Shown here piece after piece: positions 1 through 5,084 of a stretch of DNA of 9,924 nucleotides (positions are counted from its first letter, which is position 1; each line of letters starts with the position of its first letter). Location of the stretch: NCBI GenBank assembly GCA_964603125.1, contig CAZRUA010000122.1, forward strand, positions 1 through 9,924, given 5' to 3'. Under the pieces are notes generated by a model. The model did no database searches, had not been told where the DNA came from, and saw nothing but the letters and a program-made list of their open reading frames with translations. The position numbers and the translations under genes were made by a program. This DNA is from CAZRUA01 sp964603125. Its GTDB lineage: Bacteria; Bacteroidota; Bacteroidia; B-17B0; Aurantibacillaceae.

Positions 1-1
1 T

Positions 2-706
2 GCGCATGATGTTAGCCCGAATAATAAGCTAATGGCTTTTGCTACTAATTTTGGGAATGATATTTTGGTTTATTCTTTTCCAGATATGAAGCCCTTATTT
101 ACTTTGCCTGGACACAATGGTTATGTATTTTCCTTAACATTTAGTGGTGATAATAAACGTTTACTTTCTTCTTCGTATGATGGAACGAAGAAATTATGGG
201 ATTTAGAAACAGGTAAAGAAATTGTAACACTTATTTCTATTGGTGAAGAAGATTACGCTGTTGTAACACCCGATCAATATTATTACGCCACAAAAGGAGC
301 AACCAAATACATCCACTTTGTAAAAAACATGAAAGTGTATCCTTTTGAACAATTCGATTTAAAGTACAATCGCCCTGATATTATTATGCAACGTATTGGT
401 TCAACTAATATTGAATTAGAAAAATCATATCGTTATGCGCATGAAAAGCGTATTAAAAAAATGGGTTTTACCGAAGAACAATTGTCGGGTGAATTTAATT
501 TACCAGAAGTAGAAATTAAAAATAGCACAAGTATACCTCCACAAACCAATAAGGAAAGCATTAAACTAGCTATTAATGCTAAGGATGCAAAGTTTAAATT
601 AGATAGGTTGTTTATTCGTGTGAATGGCGTTCCTGTTGGTGGTGTAAACGGTATATCATTAAAAGCACAAAATCTTTCTTCGCTCGGAAAAGAAATGGAT
701 GTTTAA
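2..706 (+). CDS. WD40-repeat N-terminal part of a WD40-caspase protein, open at the left edge and ended by a premature stop
   Basis: The frame is open from the first codon at position 2, so the true start lies outside the window; the ATG at 32 is internal. The fragment shows the end of one WD repeat (DILVYSFPDMK) and one complete repeat (GHNGYVFSLTFSGDNKRLLS, then SYDGTKKLWDLETGK at about codons 51-65). A linker follows with the beta-rich segment (FIRVNGVPVGGVNG) typical of the region before the caspase domain in Bacteroidota WD40-caspase proteins. A TAA at 704-706 ends it, and the same frame continues at once into a caspase domain, so this is the front part of one gene rather than a separate WD40 protein. 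WD40 propellers usually bind protein partners and may act here as a sensor or scaffold, which is inference. The domain call is firm; whether the gene is functional is open. Confidence 0.85.
   Translation, partial: AHDVSPNNKLMAFATNFGNDILVYSFPDMKPLFTLPGHNGYVFSLTFSGDNKRLLSSSYDGTKKLWDLETGKEIVTLISIGEEDYAVVTPDQYYYATKGATKYIHFVKNMKVYPFEQFDLKYNRPDIIMQRIGSTNIELEKSYRYAHEKRIKKMGFTEEQLSGEFNLPEVEIKNSTSIPPQTNKESIKLAINAKDAKFKLDRLFIRVNGVPVGGVNGISLKAQNLSSLGKEMDV
704..706 (+). other. In-frame TAA stop interrupting the WD40-caspase gene
   Basis: Reading in the frame that starts at position 2, the only stop before 1625 is this TAA, codon 235 of the visible gene. The flanking residues, KEMDV before and LSYGKNRVEVSVLNSAG after, read as one continuous beta-rich linker. 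There is no frameshift. A single substitution from CAA, GAA or AAA (Gln, Glu or Lys) would create it. The next base is C, generally a weak termination context. It could be a true nonsense mutation, a sequencing or assembly error, or rarely a read-through stop. Confidence 0.9.
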
Positions 707-1627
707 CTTTCGTATGGAAAGAATAGGGTAGAAGTATCGGTTTTAAATTCAGCCGGTGTTGAATCCATTGCCGAATCGTTTGATGTACTAAGTGAAGCTG
801 TAAAAACAAAACCCAACTTATTTATTGTAACCATTGGAGTTTCTAAATACAAGGACTCACGTTTTAATTTGAACTACGCAACTAAGGATGCAGAAAATAC
901 CATTGCTTTGTTTAAGAAGGATACCGTTTTTAAATCGGTTACCGAATTGGTGTTAAATAATGAAAGTGCCAATTTACAAAAGGAACAAGAGGTGAAAACC
1001 TTTTTAGAAAAAGCAGGTGTGAATGACCATGTAATTGTGTTTGTTGCGGGACATGGAGTTTTGGACGCCAACCTAAACTACTACATTGCTAACTACGATA
1101 TGGATTTTGAACATCCTGAGCAAAAAGGTTTATCTTATGAAAAGCTTGAAAGTATGTTGGATGGAATAGCAGCACGAAACAAATTACTATTGATTGATGC
1201 CTGCCATAGTGGAGAAGTGGATAAAGATGAAATGGCTTTGGCTGTGAACACCAAAACCGAAGATGCTGGTGAAGTAAAGTTTAGAAGTGTTACCGGAACC
1301 ACAGTGAAACATGTTGGTTTAACAAACAGCTTTGAAATGATGAAGGAATTATTTGCTGATATTAGAAAAGGAAACGGAACAGTGGTTATATCCTCAGCTG
1401 GTGGCGCTGAATATGCCATGGAAGGGAAACAATGGAACAATGGTGTGTTTACCTATTGTTTACTTAAAGGACTTAGTGAAATGAAAGCGGACTATAACGG
1501 TGACAAGCAAGTAATGCTAAGCGAATTACAAAAATACCTGCAAACGGAAGTTCAACGCTTAACTGATGGTAAACAAAAACCTACATCGCGTGCCGAGAAT
1601 TTAAGTAATGATTGGAGGGTGTGGTAG
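707..1627 (+). pseudogene. Caspase-like (peptidase C14) C-terminal part of the interrupted WD40-caspase gene
   Basis: This is the direct in-frame continuation of the WD40 part. The caspase fold begins near 815 with NLFIVTIGVSKYKD. The catalytic histidine is in VFVAGHGVLD (His codon 1052-1054) and the catalytic cysteine in LLLIDACHSGE (Cys codon 1202-1204), the canonical metacaspase/orthocaspase dyad. Further markers are SSAGGAEYAME (about 1393-1425) and NNGVFTYCLLKGL (about 1438-1476). The only usable initiator before the dyad is a TTG at 869, which would remove the first strand of the fold, so independent translation is unlikely. Bacterial proteins of this class are thought to cleave after Arg or Lys and have been linked to cell death and defence. 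All core motifs are conserved, so the stop at 704 is recent, erroneous or tolerated. The caspase assignment is confident; pseudogene status is provisional. Confidence 0.85.
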
Positions 1628-1636
1628 GCTTTGCCA

Positions 1637-1671
1637 TTGCAGATTGGAAAATTTAAGATTGCAGAATGAAG
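1637..1671. repeat. Degenerate GCAGAAT heptamer repeat remnant
   Basis: The spacer just after the caspase stop contains GCAGATT at 1639-1645, then the 7-mers GGAAAAT and TTAAGAT, then GCAGAAT at 1661-1667. GCAGAAT is the exact reverse complement of ATTCTGC, a main unit of the 15-copy array at 4975-5079. The periodicity is imperfect (one extra T), so I read it as a decayed copy of that array in the opposite orientation. Confidence 0.4.
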
Positions 1672-1694
1672 TTATACCTAACCAAGTTCCTAAT

Positions 1695-1720
1695 GTCAGT
1701 TCGAGCAGAGTCGAGAACTA
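1695..1720. repeat. TCAGTTCGAG...TCGAGAACT intergenic repeat (imperfect hairpin)
   Basis: AGTT-CGA can pair with TCG-AG-AACT across a GCAGAG loop, leaving a two-base bulge. From memory, very similar CAGTTCGAG(N)TCGAGAAC sequences recur between genes in Bacteroidota genomes, so this is probably one copy of a dispersed palindromic repeat. It lies about 31 bases before the next start codon and has no T-tract, so it is not a typical terminator for the caspase gene. Confidence 0.4.
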
Positions 1721-1751
1721 GACTAAAATATTTTATAAAATAAGGAATTTC

Positions 1752-2198
1752 ATGTCATCGCACATATTAAAAATAATATCGAAAAATGTAATGTATTTGC
1801 CAACGGATACTGCTTTGGAAAGTGCTCTTGCGTATTTGAAGGGAATTTATAATGAATCTGTTGTAAGTTTTGAAATTACTAGTGAAGTTGAATTTATTGA
1901 TCAGGGGGGTAACTTTGAAACCGTAAGCTGTAACTTATGTCAAAAGCAGATGGAAGTTGAATTTTGGTTTGAAAAAATGAATATCGCTTTTGAAAATAAA
2001 TTTCGGGATTTAAACTTTACTACAAAATGCTGCAATAAAGAAACTAACTTGAATATTTTAAACTATGATGGTGATACTGGTTTCGCTAAATTTTCAATTT
2101 CGATACAAAGTCGACTTCAAGGTTTAAGTTTTGAACAGCAGCAAGCTTTAGAAATGATATTGAAAACTGACTTAAAATGGTTTTGGTGCCAGTTTTAA
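1752..2198 (+). CDS. Conserved protein of unknown function with paired cysteines (possible zinc site)
   Basis: This is a 148-residue soluble protein with no signal peptide or membrane segment. AAGGA at 1742-1746, five bases before the ATG, makes a good ribosome binding site and fixes the start. Cys60 and Cys63 (CNLC) and Cys93-Cys94 (KCCNK) look like a four-cysteine metal site, inside a layout I recall from small uncharacterised bacterial proteins: an N-terminal MSSHxLKIIxK, a central SxEFID, the CxxC, then TTxCCxKxxxLNxLNY, a GFAxFS strand, and a C-terminal helix ending near WFWCQF. The stop leaves a 79-base gap to a converging toxin-antitoxin operon. I know of no assigned role for such proteins; immunity or house-cleaning would be speculation. 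The gene is clearly real by length, start signal and composition. Confidence 0.75.
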   Translation: MSSHILKIISKNVMYLPTDTALESALAYLKGIYNESVVSFEITSEVEFIDQGGNFETVSCNLCQKQMEVEFWFEKMNIAFENKFRDLNFTTKCCNKETNLNILNYDGDTGFAKFSISIQSRLQGLSFEQQQALEMILKTDLKWFWCQF

Positions 2199-2277
2199 TT
2201 TATCTTCTGCCTTCGTTGGTTCGTCGCATTGGATTTTTGTAATCGAAATTAGGTTGATTTATAAATTTGACCATTCC

Positions 2278-2622
2278 TTAATCAAAATTCTTCAAAATCC
2301 TCTCTCTATCTTCAATTTCCTTATCGTTTTTGTGGTAGAGTTCTATAAAGCAAATTCTACTTTCGCTTTCAAATAAGGCGTATATCAATCGCAAACCAGA
2401 ATTTACTCCACGGCCTTTTAATGATTTGCAAGCAATTTTTTTTACTTTTATAATGCAGGTTTGTAAGGTTAAATTATCAATTCGGTAACTGAAAGGAGGG
2501 CGCTCGTCGGGTAGTGTTGTTAAAACTTTTTTCACTACATCCAAATCTTCATTTAAACTTTTGTATTTCTTTAAAAGATGTTTTAGATCTTTTTTAAATT
2601 CGGCGAGTTCTTCAAATTTCAT
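2278..2622 (-). CDS. RelE/ParE-superfamily toxin of a Panacea-type toxin-antitoxin pair
   Basis: This 114-residue basic protein is the second gene of the operon; its ATG overlaps the last 11 bases of the antitoxin gene, implying translational coupling. The fold signature is at the C-terminal half: a strand with ACKSLKG (65-70), SGLRLIYALF (75-84), then the strand RICFIELYHKNDKE (89-102) and a last helix IEDRERILKNF. This matches the RelE/ParE/HigB arrangement of an alpha-helical hairpin (residues 3-40) followed by an antiparallel sheet. RelE members cleave mRNA at the ribosome and ParE members poison gyrase; the sequence alone does not say which applies here. Basic residues suitable for RNA contact (Lys61, Lys62, Lys66, Arg71, Arg78, Lys98) are visible. 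It would be neutralised by the upstream HTH-Panacea protein. Confidence 0.8.
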   Translation of the reverse strand: MKFEELAEFKKDLKHLLKKYKSLNEDLDVVKKVLTTLPDERPPFSYRIDNLTLQTCIIKVKKIACKSLKGRGVNSGLRLIYALFESESRICFIELYHKNDKEIEDRERILKNFD

Positions 2623-3421
2623 TGCTTTCTATCTCTTCACTGTAGTTTCTTACCGAGAAAGGTGCCTCTCTATAAAAAGCCAATTCATAATTAATTTCTT
2701 CTCCTTCTTTAGAAGCAAGCCAAGGCATATCTTTATGTGAGTAATCACTTATGGATTTAGCCGACCAATCACTCATTTGTTCTATCACTCTATCTATTAC
2801 TTCTTTTTCACTTGCCATTAATTTGGTTAAATCTGCTTTTACCAATGGTATATATCTTGTTTGCGGATAGCCGTGGTAATCACTTTTAAAACGTTTTAGT
2901 TGCTCTTCAGCTAGCATCTGTTGTATAATGGTATCTAACTTTTGTGGAACCGGACCAAAAGGTAATTTTCTGTATTTAGCACCAGTCAAATGTTCTTCAT
3001 ACAACTCATAGTAATTAAAATCGCAGAAATAAAGCAATTTGTAAAGTACAGTTTCACCTACATTAGGTTTACCTGCGCATTTCTCCAACACGTAAAGCAA
3101 TATGTTTTTAAACTTATCTAATCGAAGTGTTGGGACAGAAATACGTTCTTCGGTTTTTAAAGCTTTCATTTCTGCTTGATGCTCAATAGTTTCATTTGAA
3201 TTGAAATTCTTCGCCATAAAATCATCCAGCGAAAAGCCTAAGACTTGTGAAAATTGTTGTAACTCAATAATGTCAACGCTTCTATTCCCTAGTTCAATTT
3301 GGGCGAGAGAAGGGCGGGAAATTTTAACTTTTTTAGCCAAGTCTTCCTGCGATAAACCTTTTTGCTTTCGTAAATCGCATATTCTTTGACCGATTTGTTT
3401 TTGTGTAATCTTAGTACTCAT
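2612..3421 (-). CDS. XRE-family HTH-Panacea (DUF4065) antitoxin and autorepressor
   Basis: Residues 8-66 form a Cro/C1-type helix-turn-helix (IGQRICDLRKQKGLSQEDLA, then SRPSLAQIELGNRSVD). Residues about 105-235 form a Panacea domain with the hallmark KLLYFCDFNYYELYEEHLTG (128-147), YRKLPFGPVPQ (150-160), and a late SDYSHKDMPW (225-234). The Panacea domain is the promiscuous toxin-neutralising module of PanAT systems, and HTH-Panacea fusions normally repress their own operon. I chose the ATG at 3421 (269 residues, MSTKITQKQI). The frame is open back to 3568, but that extension translates both arms of a palindromic repeat (ARNEAIS and IASFLAMT) and precedes the HTH without homology, so it is spurious. 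The gene precedes and overlaps the toxin, the expected order for a Panacea operon. Confidence 0.85.
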   Translation of the reverse strand: MSTKITQKQIGQRICDLRKQKGLSQEDLAKKVKISRPSLAQIELGNRSVDIIELQQFSQVLGFSLDDFMAKNFNSNETIEHQAEMKALKTEERISVPTLRLDKFKNILLYVLEKCAGKPNVGETVLYKLLYFCDFNYYELYEEHLTGAKYRKLPFGPVPQKLDTIIQQMLAEEQLKRFKSDYHGYPQTRYIPLVKADLTKLMASEKEVIDRVIEQMSDWSAKSISDYSHKDMPWLASKEGEEINYELAFYREAPFSVRNYSEEIESNEI

Positions 3422-3436
3422 GGTGTAATTATTTGT

Positions 3437-3512
3437 CGTCATTGCGAGGAACGAAGCAATCTTAATTGTAAATGCCAAATACTTTGAGATTGCTTCGTTC
3501 CTCGCAATGACG
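3437..3512. repeat. Perfect 26-bp inverted repeat (CGTCATTGCGAGG family) in the toxin-antitoxin leader
   Basis: The left arm is 3437-3462 (starts CGTCATTGCGAGGAACG, ends AGCAATCT) and the right arm 3487-3512 is its exact reverse complement; the loop is 24 bases (3463-3486). It would form a very stable hairpin in RNA. From memory, CGTCATTGCGAGG...AAGCAATC arms are a dispersed intergenic repeat in Bacteroidota and other bacteria, possibly MITE-like. It lies between the putative promoter and the antitoxin ATG, so it should be transcribed as part of the 5' leader. Confidence 0.9.
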
Positions 3513-3537
3513 TATAAATCGAAAACCGAATAATAAA

Positions 3538-3568
3538 CAAAAATACGAAATGTTTTAAAACAAAACAA
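3538..3568 (-). promoter_or_regulatory. Putative promoter of the toxin-antitoxin operon
   Basis: Read on the minus strand, TTG at 3568-3566 is followed after 20 bases by TATTTTTG at 3545-3538, fitting the Bacteroidota -33/-7 consensus TTG and TAnnTTTG. Transcription would start near 3532 and give a leader of about 110 bases containing the inverted repeat. The region is AT-rich, so chance matches are possible. Confidence 0.5.
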
Positions 3569-3577
3569 TAAATTGTT
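3551..3577. promoter_or_regulatory. Two palindromes over the antitoxin promoter, candidate operators
   Basis: TGTTTTAAAACA at 3551-3562 is a perfect 12-base palindrome between the -33 and -7 elements. AACAAT-AA-ATTGTT at 3564-3577 is a second one, overlapping the -33 element. Dyad sites in these positions are what an XRE-type dimer would bind to block its own promoter. That the antitoxin binds them is inference from position and symmetry. Confidence 0.4.
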
Positions 3578-3595
3578 CTATTTTATGAATAAAGT

Positions 3596-3628
3596 CGTTT
3601 ATGAAAAGAACAACAACGTTTATAAAAC
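3596..3628 (+). promoter_or_regulatory. Pair of direct repeats CGTTTATRAAAA upstream of the small secreted gene
   Basis: CGTTTATGAAAA (3596-3607) and CGTTTATAAAAC (3617-3628) match at 10 of 12 positions and are offset by 21 bases, two helical turns, so both would face the same side of the DNA. They end six bases before the -33 TTG of the rightward promoter, a suitable place for an activator or repressor. No regulator is identified. Confidence 0.3.
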
Positions 3629-3633
3629 AACTA

Positions 3634-3663
3634 TTGCATAATTCAAATATTATTGTATTTTTG
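3634..3663 (+). promoter_or_regulatory. Near-consensus Bacteroidota promoter for the 90-residue secreted protein
   Basis: TTG at 3634-3636, a 19-base spacer, then TATTTTTG at 3656-3663 give an excellent fit to the -33 and -7 elements. The start site would fall near 3670, about 20 bases before the ATG at 3691. The leader has no Shine-Dalgarno sequence, which is usual in this phylum. Confidence 0.6.
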
Positions 3664-3690
3664 ATATATAATTTTAAAAAACAATAAACT

Positions 3691-3963
3691 ATGAAAACAT
3701 TATTATCAGTAGCATTTATGTTAGTAGCAAGTATTGCAAGTGCATTTACAATTGATTACTACAACAAGGACTCTAAAAAGCATGTAATGGAAGTTAGATC
3801 AAATGGTTCAACTCAAAAAGTTGAGTTTTCGGCTTCAACAACTGGTGCAACATCTATTCAAACAAGCGCTTCTGAAGTGGAAATTAAAACTGATTGCGGT
3901 TGGGTTAAAGTAAAAAATGGTGCAAAAGTTACTATTAAAGACGGATGTATTAAAATTAACTAA
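3691..3963 (+). CDS. Small secreted protein of unknown function, predicted beta-rich
   Basis: The 90-residue product begins with a clear signal peptide (MKTLLSVAFMLVASIASA, cleavage expected after Ala18), leaving about 72 residues. The mature part alternates short polar and hydrophobic stretches rich in Ser, Thr, Val and Lys, suggesting a small beta-sheet protein. Its only cysteines, in KTDCGW and KDGCIKIN near the end, could form a disulfide after export, enclosing the strand VKVKNGAKVTI. The gene stands alone, with its own promoter and a strong terminator 18 bases after the stop, so it is a monocistronic and possibly well expressed unit. I recognise no family; it has no lipobox and no type IX sorting domain. 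Periplasmic or outer-surface location is inference from the signal peptide. Confidence 0.75.
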   Translation: MKTLLSVAFMLVASIASAFTIDYYNKDSKKHVMEVRSNGSTQKVEFSASTTGATSIQTSASEVEIKTDCGWVKVKNGAKVTIKDGCIKIN

Positions 3964-3981
3964 TCATACCATACTTAATTG

Positions 3982-4011
3982 AAAAAGCCCTGCTTATGCG
4001 GGGCTTTTTTT
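3982..4011. terminator. Strong intrinsic terminator, probably bidirectional
   Basis: AAAAAGCCCTGC (3982-3993), loop TTAT, and GCGGGGCTTTTT (3998-4009) form a 12-bp stem with one G-T wobble, and the T-run continues to 4011. On the minus strand the A-run at 3982-3986 supplies a T-tract, so the same hairpin can also end transcription of the converging gene that stops at 4033. Confidence 0.9.
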
Positions 4012-4032
4012 GTTTAAATAATGAATAGAAAT

Positions 4033-4953
4033 CTATTTGATTCCAGGTACAATTTCAACTTTGTTGAATTTAAATTGTGGTACTAATTTCATTCGCTCAG
4101 TTTGTAAATACATTATACGTGCGTTTAATTTCAAGTAATCATTCTCCTTTGATTGTGATGATACAAGTATTTTTAAACAGGCTTTATTATCTTCAAATGA
4201 ATTTATTTCAGCAGCGATGTTTTCAGAGTTTTGTAAAGTGCTATCAACTTTAACGTCTATTTTGTATTCAGGAAGTGGATATTCCGCATTAATATCTGTT
4301 TCAATTCCAGCAAGTTTATTGTACTTTATCAATAGTGCTGTTTGCTGAGTTTGCAAATATTGCCTTAATACAACACCGAGTTGATTTTCGAGTGATTTTA
4401 CATTTATATGTTTTGCCTGAATGAAAGTTGCCATAGAATCGCTTATACTCACCTTAAAAGCTTTATTGGCAAAGTAATTTTGAAATCCTAAAATCGTTAT
4501 TTTTTCATAGTAATAATCAATACTATCCGCATAAAAACGATATCTACTTTGTATTTCTTTTTCTTGTGCAATAGCTACAAGCGTATTCAAAAACTCAATT
4601 CCAAATTCTTTATTATTGGTTTTTAAATAAATACTTGGGATATCAGCATTAAGTTTAAAAACGGTATTCTTCTTAATATCTTCAAAAAGTATGGGTTCTT
4701 TTCTTTTGGTTTTTACCTTTTTATAAGCATCTTTTAAGTTTTGCTCTTTGCTTATTATTTTTAAGAAGTTGGGATACTTTGGGTTTTTTGTGATTAGGGT
4801 GTCTTCAATAAATGCCTTTTGAGCTTCGGTTAAATTTTCAAAATTATTCTGTTTTATTAATGCAATTTTTAAATTGAATTTTTGCGCAAAGCTTGTAAAC
4901 ATAGCCAACATAAAGAAGCAAAGTATATATATGTATTTTCTTCTTGTATGCAT
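4033..4953 (-). CDS. Secreted protein of unknown function
   Basis: The 306-residue product has positively charged MHTRRK, a hydrophobic core (IYILCFFMLAMFTSFA) and a likely cleavage before Gln24, the AQ junction common in Bacteroidota signal peptides. There is no lipobox and no C-terminal sorting domain, so a periplasmic location is likely. The mature protein is lysine-rich and mostly helical by eye, with aromatic-rich stretches (RYRFYADSIDYYYEKI, about 138-153) and a central helix with SLENQLGVVLRQYLQTQQTA. It has a few strands near the end. I recognise no domain or catalytic motif. It is the last gene of the leftward run, separated from murQ by 131 bases mostly made of a heptamer array, so co-transcription with murQ is uncertain. 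It shares a terminator with the converging small secreted gene. Confidence 0.7.
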   Translation of the reverse strand: MHTRRKYIYILCFFMLAMFTSFAQKFNLKIALIKQNNFENLTEAQKAFIEDTLITKNPKYPNFLKIISKEQNLKDAYKKVKTKRKEPILFEDIKKNTVFKLNADIPSIYLKTNNKEFGIEFLNTLVAIAQEKEIQSRYRFYADSIDYYYEKITILGFQNYFANKAFKVSISDSMATFIQAKHINVKSLENQLGVVLRQYLQTQQTALLIKYNKLAGIETDINAEYPLPEYKIDVKVDSTLQNSENIAAEINSFEDNKACLKILVSSQSKENDYLKLNARIMYLQTERMKLVPQFKFNKVEIVPGIK

Positions 4954-4974
4954 ACTTCGTTTTAAACCTCAATA

Positions 4975-5079
4975 ATTCTACATTCTGCATTCTACATTTT
5001 TAATTCTACATTCTTAATTCTGCATTCTGCATTCTACATTCTACATTCTTCATTCTACATTCTGAATTCTGCATTCTTA
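4975..5079. repeat. Heptanucleotide tandem array, 15 units of ATTCTRC
   Basis: From 4975 the sequence divides exactly into 15 seven-base units with no indel. ATTCTAC occurs six times (units 1, 3, 5, 9, 10, 12), ATTCTGC four times (2, 7, 8, 14), and the rest are ATTCTTA (6, 15), ATTCTTC (11), ATTCTGA (13) and ATTTTTA (4). The array ends five bases from the murQ stop and fills most of the gap to the next gene. It contains no spacers, so it is not CRISPR. Read on the minus strand, the direction of transcription, the unit is GYAGAAT. Confidence 0.95.
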
Positions 5080-5084
5080 ATTAG

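Noticed and set aside
869..871. TTG at 869 as an independent start of a caspase gene
   Set aside because: It would delete the first strand of the caspase fold (NLFIVTIGVSKY) that lies in frame just upstream; the upstream sequence is clearly coding.
1135..1440. Open frame of about 100 codons antisense to the caspase domain
   Set aside because: It lies opposite conserved catalytic motifs and has a low-complexity Ser/Phe/Pro-rich composition typical of antisense shadows.
3422..3568. Possible 49-residue N-terminal extension of the HTH-Panacea antitoxin
   Set aside because: It is translation of the inverted-repeat arms and of the promoter region, has no homology to the family, and precedes a normal HTH start at the ATG 3421.
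4975..5079. CRISPR-like array
   Set aside because: It is a contiguous 7-base tandem repeat with no spacers and no cas genes.
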